NCBI GenBank assembly: GCA_963664715.2
Contig: CAXXUY010000011.1
Location: 372,001 to 436,000 of the forward strand
Direction of reading: 5' to 3'
Length of the DNA stretch: 64,000 bases
DNA from: JAPOXR01 sp963664715
GTDB lineage: Bacteria; Pseudomonadota; Alphaproteobacteria; Rhodobacterales; Rhodobacteraceae
Each line of letters starts with the position of its first letter. Within the stretch, counting starts at the first letter, position 1. Below are positions 1 to 8,603 of the stretch, one piece after another. A program made the translations under genes and the position numbers. Under the pieces are notes generated by a model, which was given only the letters and a program-made list of their open reading frames with translations, was not told the DNA's origin and did no database searches.

Positions 1-2
1 AT

Positions 3-839
3 ATTCCCCCTTACGACAACCAAAACCGACCGATCGTGGACCTGGGCGACAGCACCGTTCCCCTGAACTACTTCAACATCGTGAAGCTGACGAGTGGCGA
101 GGAATTCTCCTATACAACACCGGGCTATGAGACCTGTATCGTTCCCGCGACCGGAACCCTGGAGATCCGGGTTGCAGGCAAGACCTACGCGGATATCGGC
201 AACAGGATGGTTGATGTCTGGGACGGGGAACCCGAGGGGGTCTATGTTCCCAGCGGACTCGAAGCTGTCATGACGAGCCGGTCGGAACAATGCGAGGTGT
301 TCATCGCGGGCGCACGCTACGATGTCGAACTCGAACCATTTGCCATACGTTCGGAAGATCTCGACCTGGTGCAGTACGGATCCGACGACACCAAGACACA
401 CCGGAAGATCAAGCACATACTGGGTCAGAAACAGCATGATCGGGTCGGACGGCTACTGGTTTCCGAACTGTTCACGGTCGGACAGGGCGGATGGTCCGGA
501 TTCCCATCTCACAAGCATGACACCGACCGGCCCCCTGTAGAGACGCGTCACGACGAGACATACAACTTCCGTTTCAGGCCGAAACGAGGCTCCGGTCTGC
601 AGATGCTACAGCGCAGTGAAGATGATCCGGGTGATGCATATCACGTGGTTGACGGTTCAACCATCTGCATCGACCGGGGTTATCATCCCTGTGCCGTGCT
701 TCCAGGCTACGAGATGTACTACTTCACCATCCTTGGCGGCTTGAGCCAACGGAGTCTCAAGCAGTACTTCCAGCCGTCACATGCGGATCAGATCCACACG
801 ATACCGGGAATTCTCGATATGGTCGCAAAATTCAAATGA
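3..839 (+). CDS. iolB: 5-deoxy-glucuronate isomerase IolB (5' end cut by window edge)
   Basis: IolB isomerises 5-deoxy-D-glucuronate to 5-dehydro-2-deoxy-D-gluconate in cytoplasmic myo-inositol catabolism. The product is a bicupin of the KduI/IolB fold: the second half carries the metal-binding stretch SGFPSHKHD followed by the ETYNFRF strand and ends with GYHPCAVLPGYEMYY, typical of IolB. The frame is open to the window edge; a GTG at 36 could start it, but IPPYDNQNRPIVD just upstream reads like native N-terminal sequence and the family needs about 20 more residues there, so the true start probably lies before base 1. The stop overlaps the next gene by four bases (ATGA), suggesting translational coupling. 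High confidence on family; the start is not visible. Confidence 0.88.
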   Translation: MPPYDNQNRPIVDLGDSTVPLNYFNIVKLTSGEEFSYTTPGYETCIVPATGTLEIRVAGKTYADIGNRMVDVWDGEPEGVYVPSGLEAVMTSRSEQCEVFIAGARYDVELEPFAIRSEDLDLVQYGSDDTKTHRKIKHILGQKQHDRVGRLLVSELFTVGQGGWSGFPSHKHDTDRPPVETRHDETYNFRFRPKRGSGLQMLQRSEDDPGDAYHVVDGSTICIDRGYHPCAVLPGYEMYYFTILGGLSQRSLKQYFQPSHADQIHTIPGILDMVAKFK

Positions 840-1684
840 CTCTGGCAACGCTGTCCGATGTCCTTCGGCCTGCCCTCGACGATGGACATGCCGTGGCTGG
901 CCTGGTTGTTTTGGGATGGGAGGATGCAAGGGCATATGCCGAGGCGGCGCAGGCAGCAGGCCTGCCGGTAATCCTGCAAGCCGGTCCGGGCTGCCGTCGC
1001 CACACGCCATTGCCGGTCCTGGCAGCGATGTTCAGGGAACTCGGGGAATCCGTCGACGTGCCCCTGGTCGCACATCTCGACCACGCTTTCTCACTCGATG
1101 AATGCCGCCATGCGATCGACTGCGGGTTCACGTCAGTCATGTTCGACGGATCCGGGCACGATCTCGCGCGGAACATTGAACTGACCGCCGCGGCGTCCCG
1201 GATGGCTCATGCGGCCGGAGTTTCCTGTGAAGGTGAAATAGGATTTGTCGGGCATGATGGCGGCGCATCCTCAACTGCAACGGACCCCCGCGAAGCAGCG
1301 CAGTTTGCACGGGATACCGGGATCGACGCGATGGCGGTTTCAGCTGGCAACCTGCATCTGCAACAGACATCTTCCGCATCGATCGACCGGGACCTCATCC
1401 GGGAAATCGAGTCATGCATCCGCATCCCGCTGGTCCTGCATGGTGGTTCGGGAATCGACATGGGAACGCGTCGGCGGTTGGCTAGAGAGACAGCCGTGTG
1501 CAAGTTCAACATAGGAACCGAACTGCGAATGGCATTCGGGCGGGCGCTGAAGGAAGCGGTCGAGATGGATCCGGATCGTTTCGACCGGATCGAGATTCTC
1601 GGGGATACGGAACAACCGGTTCGCGAAGCGGCAAGGCAGGTCATCACTTCGATCGGACCGCAGCAGATTTCCAAGCCGGGTTGA
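836..1684 (+). CDS. class II fructose-bisphosphate aldolase family protein, probable inositol-pathway aldolase (IolJ-like)
   Basis: A 282-residue class II zinc aldolase. Recognisable sites are LDH at 81-83 (catalytic Asp82, zinc His83), CEGEIG at 131-136, a zinc His174 in SAGNLH, His202 in LHGGSG, and the phosphate/substrate loop KFNIGTE at 223-229. Enzymes of this family cleave a ketose phosphate to dihydroxyacetone phosphate or a related three-carbon product. Its four-base overlap with iolB makes 6-phospho-5-dehydro-2-deoxy-D-gluconate the most likely substrate (IolJ role), but fructose- or tagatose-bisphosphate aldolase cannot be excluded from sequence alone. The stop shares one base with the start of the following selD (TGATG). 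Confidence 0.88.
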   Translation: MTLATLSDVLRPALDDGHAVAGLVVLGWEDARAYAEAAQAAGLPVILQAGPGCRRHTPLPVLAAMFRELGESVDVPLVAHLDHAFSLDECRHAIDCGFTSVMFDGSGHDLARNIELTAAASRMAHAAGVSCEGEIGFVGHDGGASSTATDPREAAQFARDTGIDAMAVSAGNLHLQQTSSASIDRDLIREIESCIRIPLVLHGGSGIDMGTRRRLARETAVCKFNIGTELRMAFGRALKEAVEMDPDRFDRIEILGDTEQPVREAARQVITSIGPQQISKPG

Positions 1685-3873
1685 TGCAGCAGGCCCTGCC
1701 CTTCACACGAGACCTCGTCCTCCTGGGCGGCGGGCATGCGCATGCTCTCATCCTGAAAATGTGGGGAATGGACCCACTGCCCGGTGCCAGGATCACGCTG
1801 GTCAATCCGCAGCCCACGGCGCCATATACGGGCATGCTTCCGGGTTTCGTGGCCGGACACTACAAGAGAGATGAACTGGATATTGACCTCTTTCGGCTTT
1901 GCCGGAGTTCGGACGCCAGGCTGACGCTGGCAAGCGCGACAGGGCTGGATTTCGAAAACCAGCGGGTCATTCTTGACCGACAGGCACCAATTCACTTCGA
2001 TATCCTGTCGGTCAATGTTGGCATATCTTCGGATATCCCCGGCATTCCGGGTTTTGCTGCTCATGCCATGCCTGCCAAGCCGCTTGGACGGTTTGCCGAC
2101 GCGTGGGAAGCGTTTCTTTCAGAATACGATTTCGAACTGCGCCCGCCTCGAATTGCGATCATCGGAGGCGGGGTCGGGGGAGTTGAACTCGCCATGGCGG
2201 CGGCACACAGGATCAGTGCGGACTTCGGATGTACACCCCGGATCGACATCGTTGAAAAGTCCGGTATTCCCCTTGCCGAATTGCGCCCGTCAGTTCGCAG
2301 GTCCCTTCTTCGCAAGTCAGCGGAATTCGGGATCGAGTTCAGCTGTGCAACCGAGGTCGGTTCGGTTGACCGCGAAAGCCTCGTCCTGGCAGGCGGCGCG
2401 AGGCTGGAGGCGGATCTCGTGATCTCGGCTTCCGGGGCGAGGCCGCCTTCCTGGTTTCGCGGCACTGGCCTGGATCTTGAGGATGGTTACGTAAAGGTCG
2501 ACGGATTCCTGAGATCAACCAACGCCCCTTCAGTCTTCGCTGCCGGAGATTGCGCACACATGTCGAACTCCCCGCGCAGCAAGGCCGGGGTGTTCGCGGT
2601 GCGTTCGGCCCCTGTCCTTTACAGGAATTTGCGTGCTGCATTGTCGGGCGGGCGACTGCAACCGTTCCGGCCGCAGCGGAATTTCCTCAAGCTGATATCG
2701 ACCGGCGGAAAACTGGCAGTTGGCGAAAAGTGGGGAATCTCCGCTGGTGGCGGATGGGTGTGGCATGCCAAGGACTGGATTGACCGGCGTTTCATGGCAA
2801 AATTCGAGAATTTGCCGGCAATGGACGAACAGCCCCTGCCGACAGTCGCTGCTGCCGGACTCCGTGAATTCGTCGGCGAAACCGGAAAGTTCTGCGGAGG
2901 TTGCGGTTCAAAGGTCGGACGCCCGGCATTGCACGCCGGACTGGCCGGGCTTTCCGGCGAATTGCATCCGCAGGTATCCGCCGGGATCGGCGACGATGCA
3001 GCGGTGCTGCAATGGAACAATGTCTCGCAGGTGATCGCGACGGATCACCTCCGCGCATTCATCGATGATCCATGGCTGTTTTCGCGGATCGCCGCGATTC
3101 ATGCTCTCGGTGACATTTGGTCGATGGGTGCCAAGCCGCAGGTTGCCCTGGCGTCCGTGATCCTGCCCCGGATGTCTGACCGAATGCTTGCGGAAACACA
3201 GCGCGAGATCATGCTCGCGGCGAACGAGGTGTTTGCGGCGGAGGGCGCCGCAATCGTCGGTGGCCATACAAGCCAGGGCGCGGAACTGGTGATCGGCTTC
3301 ACCGTCACCGGGATTCCACTGGACAGGCCAGTCAGCAAGGCCGGCGCAAGAGCTGGCGACAAACTGATCCTGACCCGTCCGATCGGAGCCGGAACGATCC
3401 TTGCCGGCGAAATGGCGGGGAAAGCTCGGGGCCAGGACATGTCCAACGCCCTTCAGACGATGTCCCGGACTTCCGGTCCTGCGGCAAGAATTCTGTCGGG
3501 ACCGGCGACAGCGATGACCGACGTAACCGGCTTTGGACTGGCGGGACATCTCTTCGAGATTCTTGAAGCATCAGGAGTCGCTGCCGAGATCATGCTTGAT
3601 GCGGTTCCCGTACTTTCCGGAGCGACTGACCTGGCAGAAAAGGGGATCCGGTCATCGATATGGCAATCAAACGCGCAATTGCGGTGTTCAATGACAACCC
3701 CCGGCAATTCCGGGGCAGACCTGCTCTTCGACCCCCAGACTGCCGGCGGAATGCTGGCTTCGGTTGCGCCACAATCAACGGATGACGTGCTCACTGACCT
3801 GAACAAGGTGGGTGAAGTGCCCGCCCTGATCGGTGAAATCCGCGAAGGCACTCCGTGGATATCAGTCAGTTGA
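1684..3873 (+). CDS. selD: pyridine nucleotide-disulfide oxidoreductase fused to selenide, water dikinase SelD
   Basis: A 729-residue fusion. Residues about 1-385 form an FAD/NAD(P)H oxidoreductase of the NDH-2/sulfide-quinone-reductase type (LLGGGHAHAL near the N terminus, IIGGGVGGVELA in the middle, AGDCAH near the end). From about residue 395 follows SelD, which makes selenophosphate from selenide and ATP. The SelD site GGCGSKV gives catalytic Cys407 and Lys410, with Cys404 just before; the ATP-binding stretch GIGDDAAV and the GGHT loop are present. ATG 1684 is chosen because it overlaps the preceding stop as TGATG; the frame is open further upstream, but only inside the aldolase gene. The 3' end overlaps convergent mnmH by eight bases. 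NDH-SelD fusions are known; the oxidoreductase may deliver the reduced selenium substrate, which is inference. Confidence 0.93.
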   Translation: MQQALPFTRDLVLLGGGHAHALILKMWGMDPLPGARITLVNPQPTAPYTGMLPGFVAGHYKRDELDIDLFRLCRSSDARLTLASATGLDFENQRVILDRQAPIHFDILSVNVGISSDIPGIPGFAAHAMPAKPLGRFADAWEAFLSEYDFELRPPRIAIIGGGVGGVELAMAAAHRISADFGCTPRIDIVEKSGIPLAELRPSVRRSLLRKSAEFGIEFSCATEVGSVDRESLVLAGGARLEADLVISASGARPPSWFRGTGLDLEDGYVKVDGFLRSTNAPSVFAAGDCAHMSNSPRSKAGVFAVRSAPVLYRNLRAALSGGRLQPFRPQRNFLKLISTGGKLAVGEKWGISAGGGWVWHAKDWIDRRFMAKFENLPAMDEQPLPTVAAAGLREFVGETGKFCGGCGSKVGRPALHAGLAGLSGELHPQVSAGIGDDAAVLQWNNVSQVIATDHLRAFIDDPWLFSRIAAIHALGDIWSMGAKPQVALASVILPRMSDRMLAETQREIMLAANEVFAAEGAAIVGGHTSQGAELVIGFTVTGIPLDRPVSKAGARAGDKLILTRPIGAGTILAGEMAGKARGQDMSNALQTMSRTSGPAARILSGPATAMTDVTGFGLAGHLFEILEASGVAAEIMLDAVPVLSGATDLAEKGIRSSIWQSNAQLRCSMTTPGNSGADLLFDPQTAGGMLASVAPQSTDDVLTDLNKVGEVPALIGEIREGTPWISVS

Positions 3874-4933
3874 CCGATTGCCCGTCCGGAACTGTCTCGG
3901 AAACTATCTGGCGTGCCAGCTCGGCAAGCTCGTTACCGTCCATCCTGGTCAGTGCGAACTCATGCGTCGGTCGAACGCCGAACCTTGCCCGATGTTTCCG
4001 GTACCGGGGATCATAGTGGCGCTCTATCAGTTCACGAACGAGTTGGTCATGCCTGCCTCCTGAAGACAGGCGCAGCCATTCCGATATCTGCTCCCTTGAA
4101 TGGTAGGTCCCGAGACCACGAATCGCCTGGTTCAGCCTTTCCTGGTCATCAACGAGGCCCGAGAATTCGGCCAGTATGTGGCGCATCCGCAATTCGACCG
4201 GGGCGCTCAGTTCGATCCGTTGTGCAGCCTGCATCGCTGTCCAGACCGACGGTGGAACAAGAAGATCCCCGATCTTGCTTGATTCGGCCTCGAGAAAGAC
4301 AGGCCGAAGATGATCCAGCCTGACAATTTTCTCTGCCAACGCACTTTCGAATGCCTTCTGCGAAGGCTGGGAGTCACCTGTCGCACCGAATAGCGACCCC
4401 CGGTGATCGGCAAGATCTTCCAGGTCAATCACCTGGGCACCTGCTTCCTCGAGTTGCCCGAGCAAGGCCGTCTTGGCAGTTCCGGTATTCCCTGCAACCA
4501 GGAAGGCTCGGGCATGAAACTCCTCTTCGTACAGCAACCCGGTTACCAGTCGCCGATAGGTGCGATACCCGCCCTCCAGTACCTCCACTCGCCAGCCGAC
4601 CCGCCTGAGGATTTCAGCCATCGCGCCCGACCGCTCGCCTCCCCTCCAGCAATAGACCAGCGGCCGGTAACTGCCGGGACGGTCGGCCAGAGCGCCCTCA
4701 AGGTGCCCGGCTATGTTTCGGGCAACAAGTGCAGCACCGATCTTCTTGGCACGGAACCGGCTTTCCTGCTTGTAGACCAGTCCGACGCGACTGCGTTCCC
4801 CGCAATCGAGCACCGGCAGATTGATAGCCCCGAAAACGTGATCCTCTTCAAATTCCGAAGGCGACCTCACATCGATCACTTCATCGAAGTCCATATCAAG
4901 GAATTGTGACAGGGATCGAGGCTTGAACATCAC
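3866..4933 (-). CDS. mnmH: tRNA 2-selenouridine synthase MnmH (SelU)
   Basis: MnmH replaces sulfur by selenium in 2-thiouridine at the wobble position of certain tRNAs, using selenophosphate made by SelD. The 355-residue product has an N-terminal rhodanese domain with catalytic Cys95 in YCWRGGERS and a C-terminal P-loop domain with GNTGTAKT at 148-155, the usual two-domain layout and length. It lies convergent to selD and overlaps its 3' end by eight bases, so the selenouridine pathway (SelD plus MnmH) is complete here. No selA, selB or tRNA-Sec is in the window, so selenocysteine use cannot be judged. Confidence 0.94.
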   Translation of the reverse strand: MMFKPRSLSQFLDMDFDEVIDVRSPSEFEEDHVFGAINLPVLDCGERSRVGLVYKQESRFRAKKIGAALVARNIAGHLEGALADRPGSYRPLVYCWRGGERSGAMAEILRRVGWRVEVLEGGYRTYRRLVTGLLYEEEFHARAFLVAGNTGTAKTALLGQLEEAGAQVIDLEDLADHRGSLFGATGDSQPSQKAFESALAEKIVRLDHLRPVFLEAESSKIGDLLVPPSVWTAMQAAQRIELSAPVELRMRHILAEFSGLVDDQERLNQAIRGLGTYHSREQISEWLRLSSGGRHDQLVRELIERHYDPRYRKHRARFGVRPTHEFALTRMDGNELAELARQIVSETVPDGQSVN

Positions 4934-5026
4934 GGCTCTCTTCTATTCCCGCCGGATGGCTACGGGAACCTCTTCCGGAAAATTAACCTTGTCTTGCAAG
5001 AGCTATCACTGAATATATAGAAGTGC

Positions 5027-5103
5027 GGCCCCGTAGCTCAGCAGGATAGAGCGACCGCCTCCTAAGCGGTAGGCCACAGGTTCGAATCCTGTCGGGGCCG
5101 CCA
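5027..5103 (+). tRNA. tRNA-Arg (anticodon CCT)
   Basis: A cloverleaf can be folded by eye: acceptor stem GGCCCCG (5027-5033) pairs with CGGGGCC (5093-5099), discriminator G at 5100, and CCA is encoded at 5101-5103. The D arm starts TAGCTC, the anticodon stem is ACCGC/GCGGT with loop CTCCTAA, giving anticodon CCT, and the T arm contains TTCGAAT. It reads AGG arginine codons. Confidence 0.96.
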
Positions 5104-5857
5104 GCCTGAACGAATTCATCGTGAAAATTGCAACTGGCCCGCCTTGTGCAAGTGAGTGTGCAAGAATTATGTCGCTCGAGACGTTGACGTAATGGGACAA
5201 CCTGCCGGGAATTGCGTCTCGCATGACAGGAAGCGTCAGGTTATGGCGCGCTACTGCATGACTCATTGAAACTGCAGGTTTTGGCAACAACCATGAAAAG
5301 ACGGGGCACTCGTTTCAAATTTTAAGGAATTCAATGAGTTAGACAGGCAGGTGATCAAGTGACGATCGAGATGGCCCAGATTTGGAGCACCTGGACCGTC
5401 GCAGACGGCCCGTGCAGCCATAGCTTCACCTGGTCAGTGAATTGGGAATGACGCGGCGGCAAGCAATACGTTTTCGAAGTCGATCTCGATACGGGGTCAT
5501 GCACGACGCGCTGATCCGAACGATGCAGGATGCAATCAAGTTCAACAAGCATCATGACGGAGGGTTAAGAATGGTTGCCACCGGTGCAGTTCCTGCGCGC
5601 TCCGGATGCACATACTTGATACCTTCCTTGAGGCGGCTGCGGTTGCAGGCCTGGGGGACCGCCTGTTTCCGCAGCGAGAATGCTCCTGAACCAAGCTTCC
5701 GGTGAAGCAGGAACACTGCTCTGAAGGCAGGCACTCCATCTGCAATCGACGAAGAGAGCCTTGTTGCTCCACATGTGACCTGACGGGACAGAACAGATCG
5801 CAACCGGAACGGCAGAACCGCGGAACACCCGAAGACCGGTGAATTCCGGAGCGCCGG
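5104..5857. other. gene-poor stretch after tRNA-Arg
   Basis: About 750 bases with no reading frame that resembles a known family or has a convincing start site. No integrase, no repeat of the tRNA 3' end and no IS end was recognised. It may be decayed DNA. Confidence 0.5.
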
Positions 5858-6598
5858 TCAATTCAGTCTGATTGCCCTCTTGTCGAGTGCCAGCACGTAG
5901 CCATTCCTGGTTATGTTCCTGATCAGGAGCTTCGAGATGATCTGGTTGCCCAGGGCATCCCGCAACCGCTTGATCCTCGTTGCTCCGGCCGCCTCTTCGC
6001 AGTCAAGAATATCCTTGCCGGACACGAGGGATTCAAGCTGGGCACCCGACAACACCTCGTCATCCAGCCTTGCCTCGCAGAGCACGGCAAGTGTTTCCAT
6101 GGCTGCCGGCGTCAGTTCAAGATCCAGTTCATTCAGAAGCACAACCTGTTCGTCACGCCTAAGGACCAGGCTTCTCACATGCATTCCTGCTCTCTCGACC
6201 TCTGAAATCCTGCGGCCGAGAGCAACCGTATTGATAAGAAACACCGCCGCAGCGATAAGCAACGCCGCTGCAAATACGAAGAGAACGAGAACCATGGCCC
6301 GGTAGGATGCCAGCGTGTCGGAGAATGCGCTCCCCGAATGCGCGAGGATTTCCAGGAGCCGCAATTCCGCTTCGGAAGTGAGATCCTTGTTTTCGACAAA
6401 CAGCCGTTCAACCCTCGCATTGAAGGCATCTGCGTCAGGCAGGTTGTAGATCAGGAAGAATGCCGCCACCCCGAGGATGACGACAACGGCTCCCAACGCA
6501 AGCAGGACAAATCCGGTCCCGTGAAATGGTCGCGGAAACAGCCTAGTATCGGAGGAAATATTGGCCAGCGTCCTCTCTCCTCTCTGCCAGACCCGCAC
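5858..6598 (-). CDS. membrane-anchored winged-helix DNA-binding protein
   Basis: About 246 residues from a GTG at 6598. Two hydrophobic segments lie near residues 31-53 (GTGFVLLALG...) and 100-125 (MVLVLFVFAAALL...), flanking a short extracytoplasmic loop. The C-terminal hundred residues look like an OmpR-type winged helix: LTPAAMETLAVL, then TRIKRLRDALGNQI as recognition helix and ITRNGYVLA as wing. This is a ToxR/CadC-like membrane regulator with reversed order, membrane part first and DNA-binding domain last. The 5' end overlaps the stop of the upstream secreted-protein gene, so the two are probably coupled. The start is uncertain: upstream ATGs lie inside the neighbouring gene and a CTG near 6577 follows a purine-rich GAGAGGAGAGAGG. 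Target genes are unknown. Confidence 0.68.
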   Translation of the reverse strand: MRVWQRGERTLANISSDTRLFPRPFHGTGFVLLALGAVVVILGVAAFFLIYNLPDADAFNARVERLFVENKDLTSEAELRLLEILAHSGSAFSDTLASYRAMVLVLFVFAAALLIAAAVFLINTVALGRRISEVERAGMHVRSLVLRRDEQVVLLNELDLELTPAAMETLAVLCEARLDDEVLSGAQLESLVSGKDILDCEEAAGATRIKRLRDALGNQIISKLLIRNITRNGYVLALDKRAIRLN

Positions 6599-6836
6599 TC
6601 CCGAACAGCGAATCCACGACAAGAAGGATCCATCCATCCGACGAAATGCGGCCTGCGATATACCGGGCAGCCTCGTCTGGTGAGCACAATTGATCCGGAA
6701 CCTGTATGACTCCGTAATGCAGGCGCAGTGGATTGGACTTCTTGGCCCTGTAATCTGCAAAACACTCCGCCGCCGCCGAATTCGCCGTTGCCAGAATTGA
6801 CACGACGGCGATTATTGCAATCAGGATCTTGTTCAT
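6543..6836 (-). CDS. small secreted protein of unknown function
   Basis: A 97-residue product with a clear signal peptide (MNKILIAIIAVVSILATANSAAA, likely cut before Glu24) and a mature part of about 74 residues with two cysteines (ECFADY and LCSPDE), which may form a disulfide. The end AGQYFLRY and the core NPLRLHYGV give the impression of a conserved alphaproteobacterial hypothetical family, but no function is known to me. Its 3' end overlaps the start of the membrane winged-helix gene, so it could be a periplasmic partner or ligand sensor for that regulator (inference from gene order only). Confidence 0.75.
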   Translation of the reverse strand: MNKILIAIIAVVSILATANSAAAECFADYRAKKSNPLRLHYGVIQVPDQLCSPDEAARYIAGRISSDGWILLVVDSLFGSAGLAERREDAGQYFLRY

Positions 6837-7160
6837 GCCTCATCCTGGCGCATTGCTGCCATGTCATTCAATATCACGTCCCGGGTCAATGTGAATGCGG
6901 AGCTCGAAAAATCATGCTCGTGACGATGCGGCATCGGGAACCGAGGGTACATGCGGCATCGGGATTCTTGCCGGCAGTTACCCGCCGGTGCCGGCACTCG
7001 GGATCGTTCTGTCGAATTCATCCAGCCACTTTCATGCCCTGTCATCAGATAACATCCTGCTGTTATTGCCAATCTTGCAGGAGTTCCTTTCCAATCAGAA
7101 CCACAGGCGACGGACTCGACCGTTGCGGTACTGATCTCTAGGAAAGTGGAGGCTCTCAAA
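6837..7160. other. divergent intergenic region between two secreted-protein genes
   Basis: About 320 bases between a leftward and a rightward gene. It must hold both promoters, but no clear -35/-10 pair or operator stood out by eye. No coding sequence is supported. Confidence 0.5.
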
Positions 7161-7631
7161 ATGACACGGGGTATTACAGTTGCATTGACCGTCATCGCGC
7201 TGGTGCTGGGAGGATTTTCGACGTCACCGGTCCACGCCGGTGACCGATCGAGGGACCTGGCCAAGTTCCTGCTGTTTTCGTCGCTGCTGGTCGCGATCGC
7301 GACCGCGGACCATGACAAGCCGAACCAGCCGCCCGCTGCAAGGAACCACAACCGGGAGCCGCGCAGGCCGCATATTGCGAACACAAGACCGAAGCCCCCT
7401 CCGGCCCGTGGCTATCACTCCAGACGGAGTGCCTGCCTCGAGGATTTCTGGAATGGGCGCAAATGGGTTACATTCCGCGACCACAGCTGCCGCAGGTTCA
7501 ATACCGGCCGCAAGGGATTCCGGGCCGTGAACAGTTGCCTTCGTCAGGAATTCCGGCGTGGCAGATGGGTCAGCACCTTTGACCAGCACTGCATGCGGCA
7601 CAATGGCTTTACGATTGCCCGGAGATGGTGA
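7161..7631 (+). CDS. secreted protein with duplicated Cys/aromatic motif
   Basis: A 156-residue product starting at ATG 7161, preceded by GTGGAGG. A signal peptide ends near PVHA, followed by a second hydrophobic stretch (FLLFSSLLVAIATA) and a Pro/Arg-rich linker. The C-terminal third has two similar units: CLEDFWNGRKWVTFRDHSC and CLRQEFRRGRWVSTFDQHC, each with two cysteines bracketing an aromatic, basic core. This suggests two disulfide-closed loops in a periplasmic basic protein. I do not recognise the family. Its 3' end overlaps the 3' end of the mutY remnant on the other strand by about 20 bases. Confidence 0.72.
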   Translation: MTRGITVALTVIALVLGGFSTSPVHAGDRSRDLAKFLLFSSLLVAIATADHDKPNQPPAARNHNREPRRPHIANTRPKPPPARGYHSRRSACLEDFWNGRKWVTFRDHSCRRFNTGRKGFRAVNSCLRQEFRRGRWVSTFDQHCMRHNGFTIARRW

Positions 7632-8371
7632 TCGGGGTCCGACTGGACGGCCGCAAATCAGCCATCAAGACGGGTGATGCCAGATCGAATACCTTTCTCA
7701 TCAAGGTCGGCATGGATTTGGGATCAAACGCATCCTCTGGAACGAATTCTCCCCGAATCGCAACACCCGATTCGGGGATTCTTGCCACGAGAACCGCCAG
7801 TTCGAGCTTGAAGTGGGTAAATCCATGATGCACGACGTCATCGAGGCGGAACCAGTCGCCATCGCACGGGATCCCGGCCTCGACCTCATGCCCCCAACCC
7901 GACCCCGGCCAGCCGGGCATACCGCCAAGCAACCCCCCGTCCGGCCGCTGCTCGACGAGCCAGGCTCCATCTTCACGCCAACCAACATAAGCGAGGCCCT
8001 TTACCTCGGGATTCGCCGTCCGTGCCTGCCTGACCGGAAGTTCCCGTTCGATGCCGAGTTTCCTTGCCTTGCAACTGCCGTTCCAGGGACAATTTGTACA
8101 ATCCGGGCGACGGGGCCTGCAGACCAGCGATCCGAGATCCATCATGGCCTGCGAAAAGTCACCTGGTCTGCTGGTTGGTTCAAGACAGCGCGCAAGCTTG
8201 CGCAGCTTCGGCTTTGCCTCCGGAAGCGGATCCCTGAATGCATGCAGCCGGGCGACGACCCTCTCGACGTTTCCATCGACTGCTACCACTGGCAAATTGA
8301 ATGCAATCGCCGCGATGGCGGCAGCCGTGTAGGGTCCAATGCCCGGAAGCGTCAAGAGTTCGGCTTCACTG
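7609..8371 (-). pseudogene. mutY: mutY 3' part (A/G-specific adenine glycosylase), separated by an insertion
   Basis: MutY removes adenine mispaired with 8-oxoguanine. This piece begins in ...SEAELLTLPGIGPYTAAAIAA, the helix-hairpin-helix, and includes the catalytic Asp in VDGNVERVVAR, the 4Fe-4S cluster ligands in CRPRRPDCTNCPWNGSC and the NUDIX-like C-terminal domain. The first third of the gene lies 4.7 kb away at 13074-13425 on the same strand. Joining 13425-13074 to 8363-7609 gives 1107 bases, exactly 369 codons in one frame, so the gene was intact before the insertion and is interrupted only by the element at 8372-13073. The glycosylase is almost certainly inactive as it stands. Confidence 0.95.
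8364..8371. repeat. left 8-bp target-site duplication (CTTCACTG) of the ISKra4-type element
   Basis: CTTCACTG directly before the element's left terminal repeat; the second copy is at 13074-13081. It is native mutY sequence. Confidence 0.93.
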
Positions 8372-8395
8372 GGGTGTAAATCTCACATTGCGACA
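8372..8395. repeat. left terminal inverted repeat of ISKra4-type element
   Basis: 24 bases starting GGGTGTAAATCTCAC; matches the reverse complement of 13050-13073 at 22 positions. Confidence 0.92.
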
Positions 8396-8603
8396 GTACG
8401 TGGCTTGTTTTGGGCAAAACCGGGTTGTTAGCCGGGGTGATTCGGTATGATTCGGCGTTGATCGGGCCGGAATGTGCCCGTGCCGTGCCGGTGATGCCGG
8501 TTTCGGGCACGAATGCGGGTTTTCGGGGAGGGTCGGGAATGCCACCGATCACAGGATATGGTAGATCCTGGTTAGCTATCAATCAATCAATGGAGCATTC
8601 CCG

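Noticed and set aside
5006..5290. Leftward frame containing TGFEPVAYRLGG over the tRNA
   Set aside because: It is the antisense translation of tRNA-Arg, a well-known artefact, with no independent coding signal.
5027..5857. tRNA-Arg as an integration site
   Set aside because: No second copy of the tRNA 3' end and no integrase nearby.
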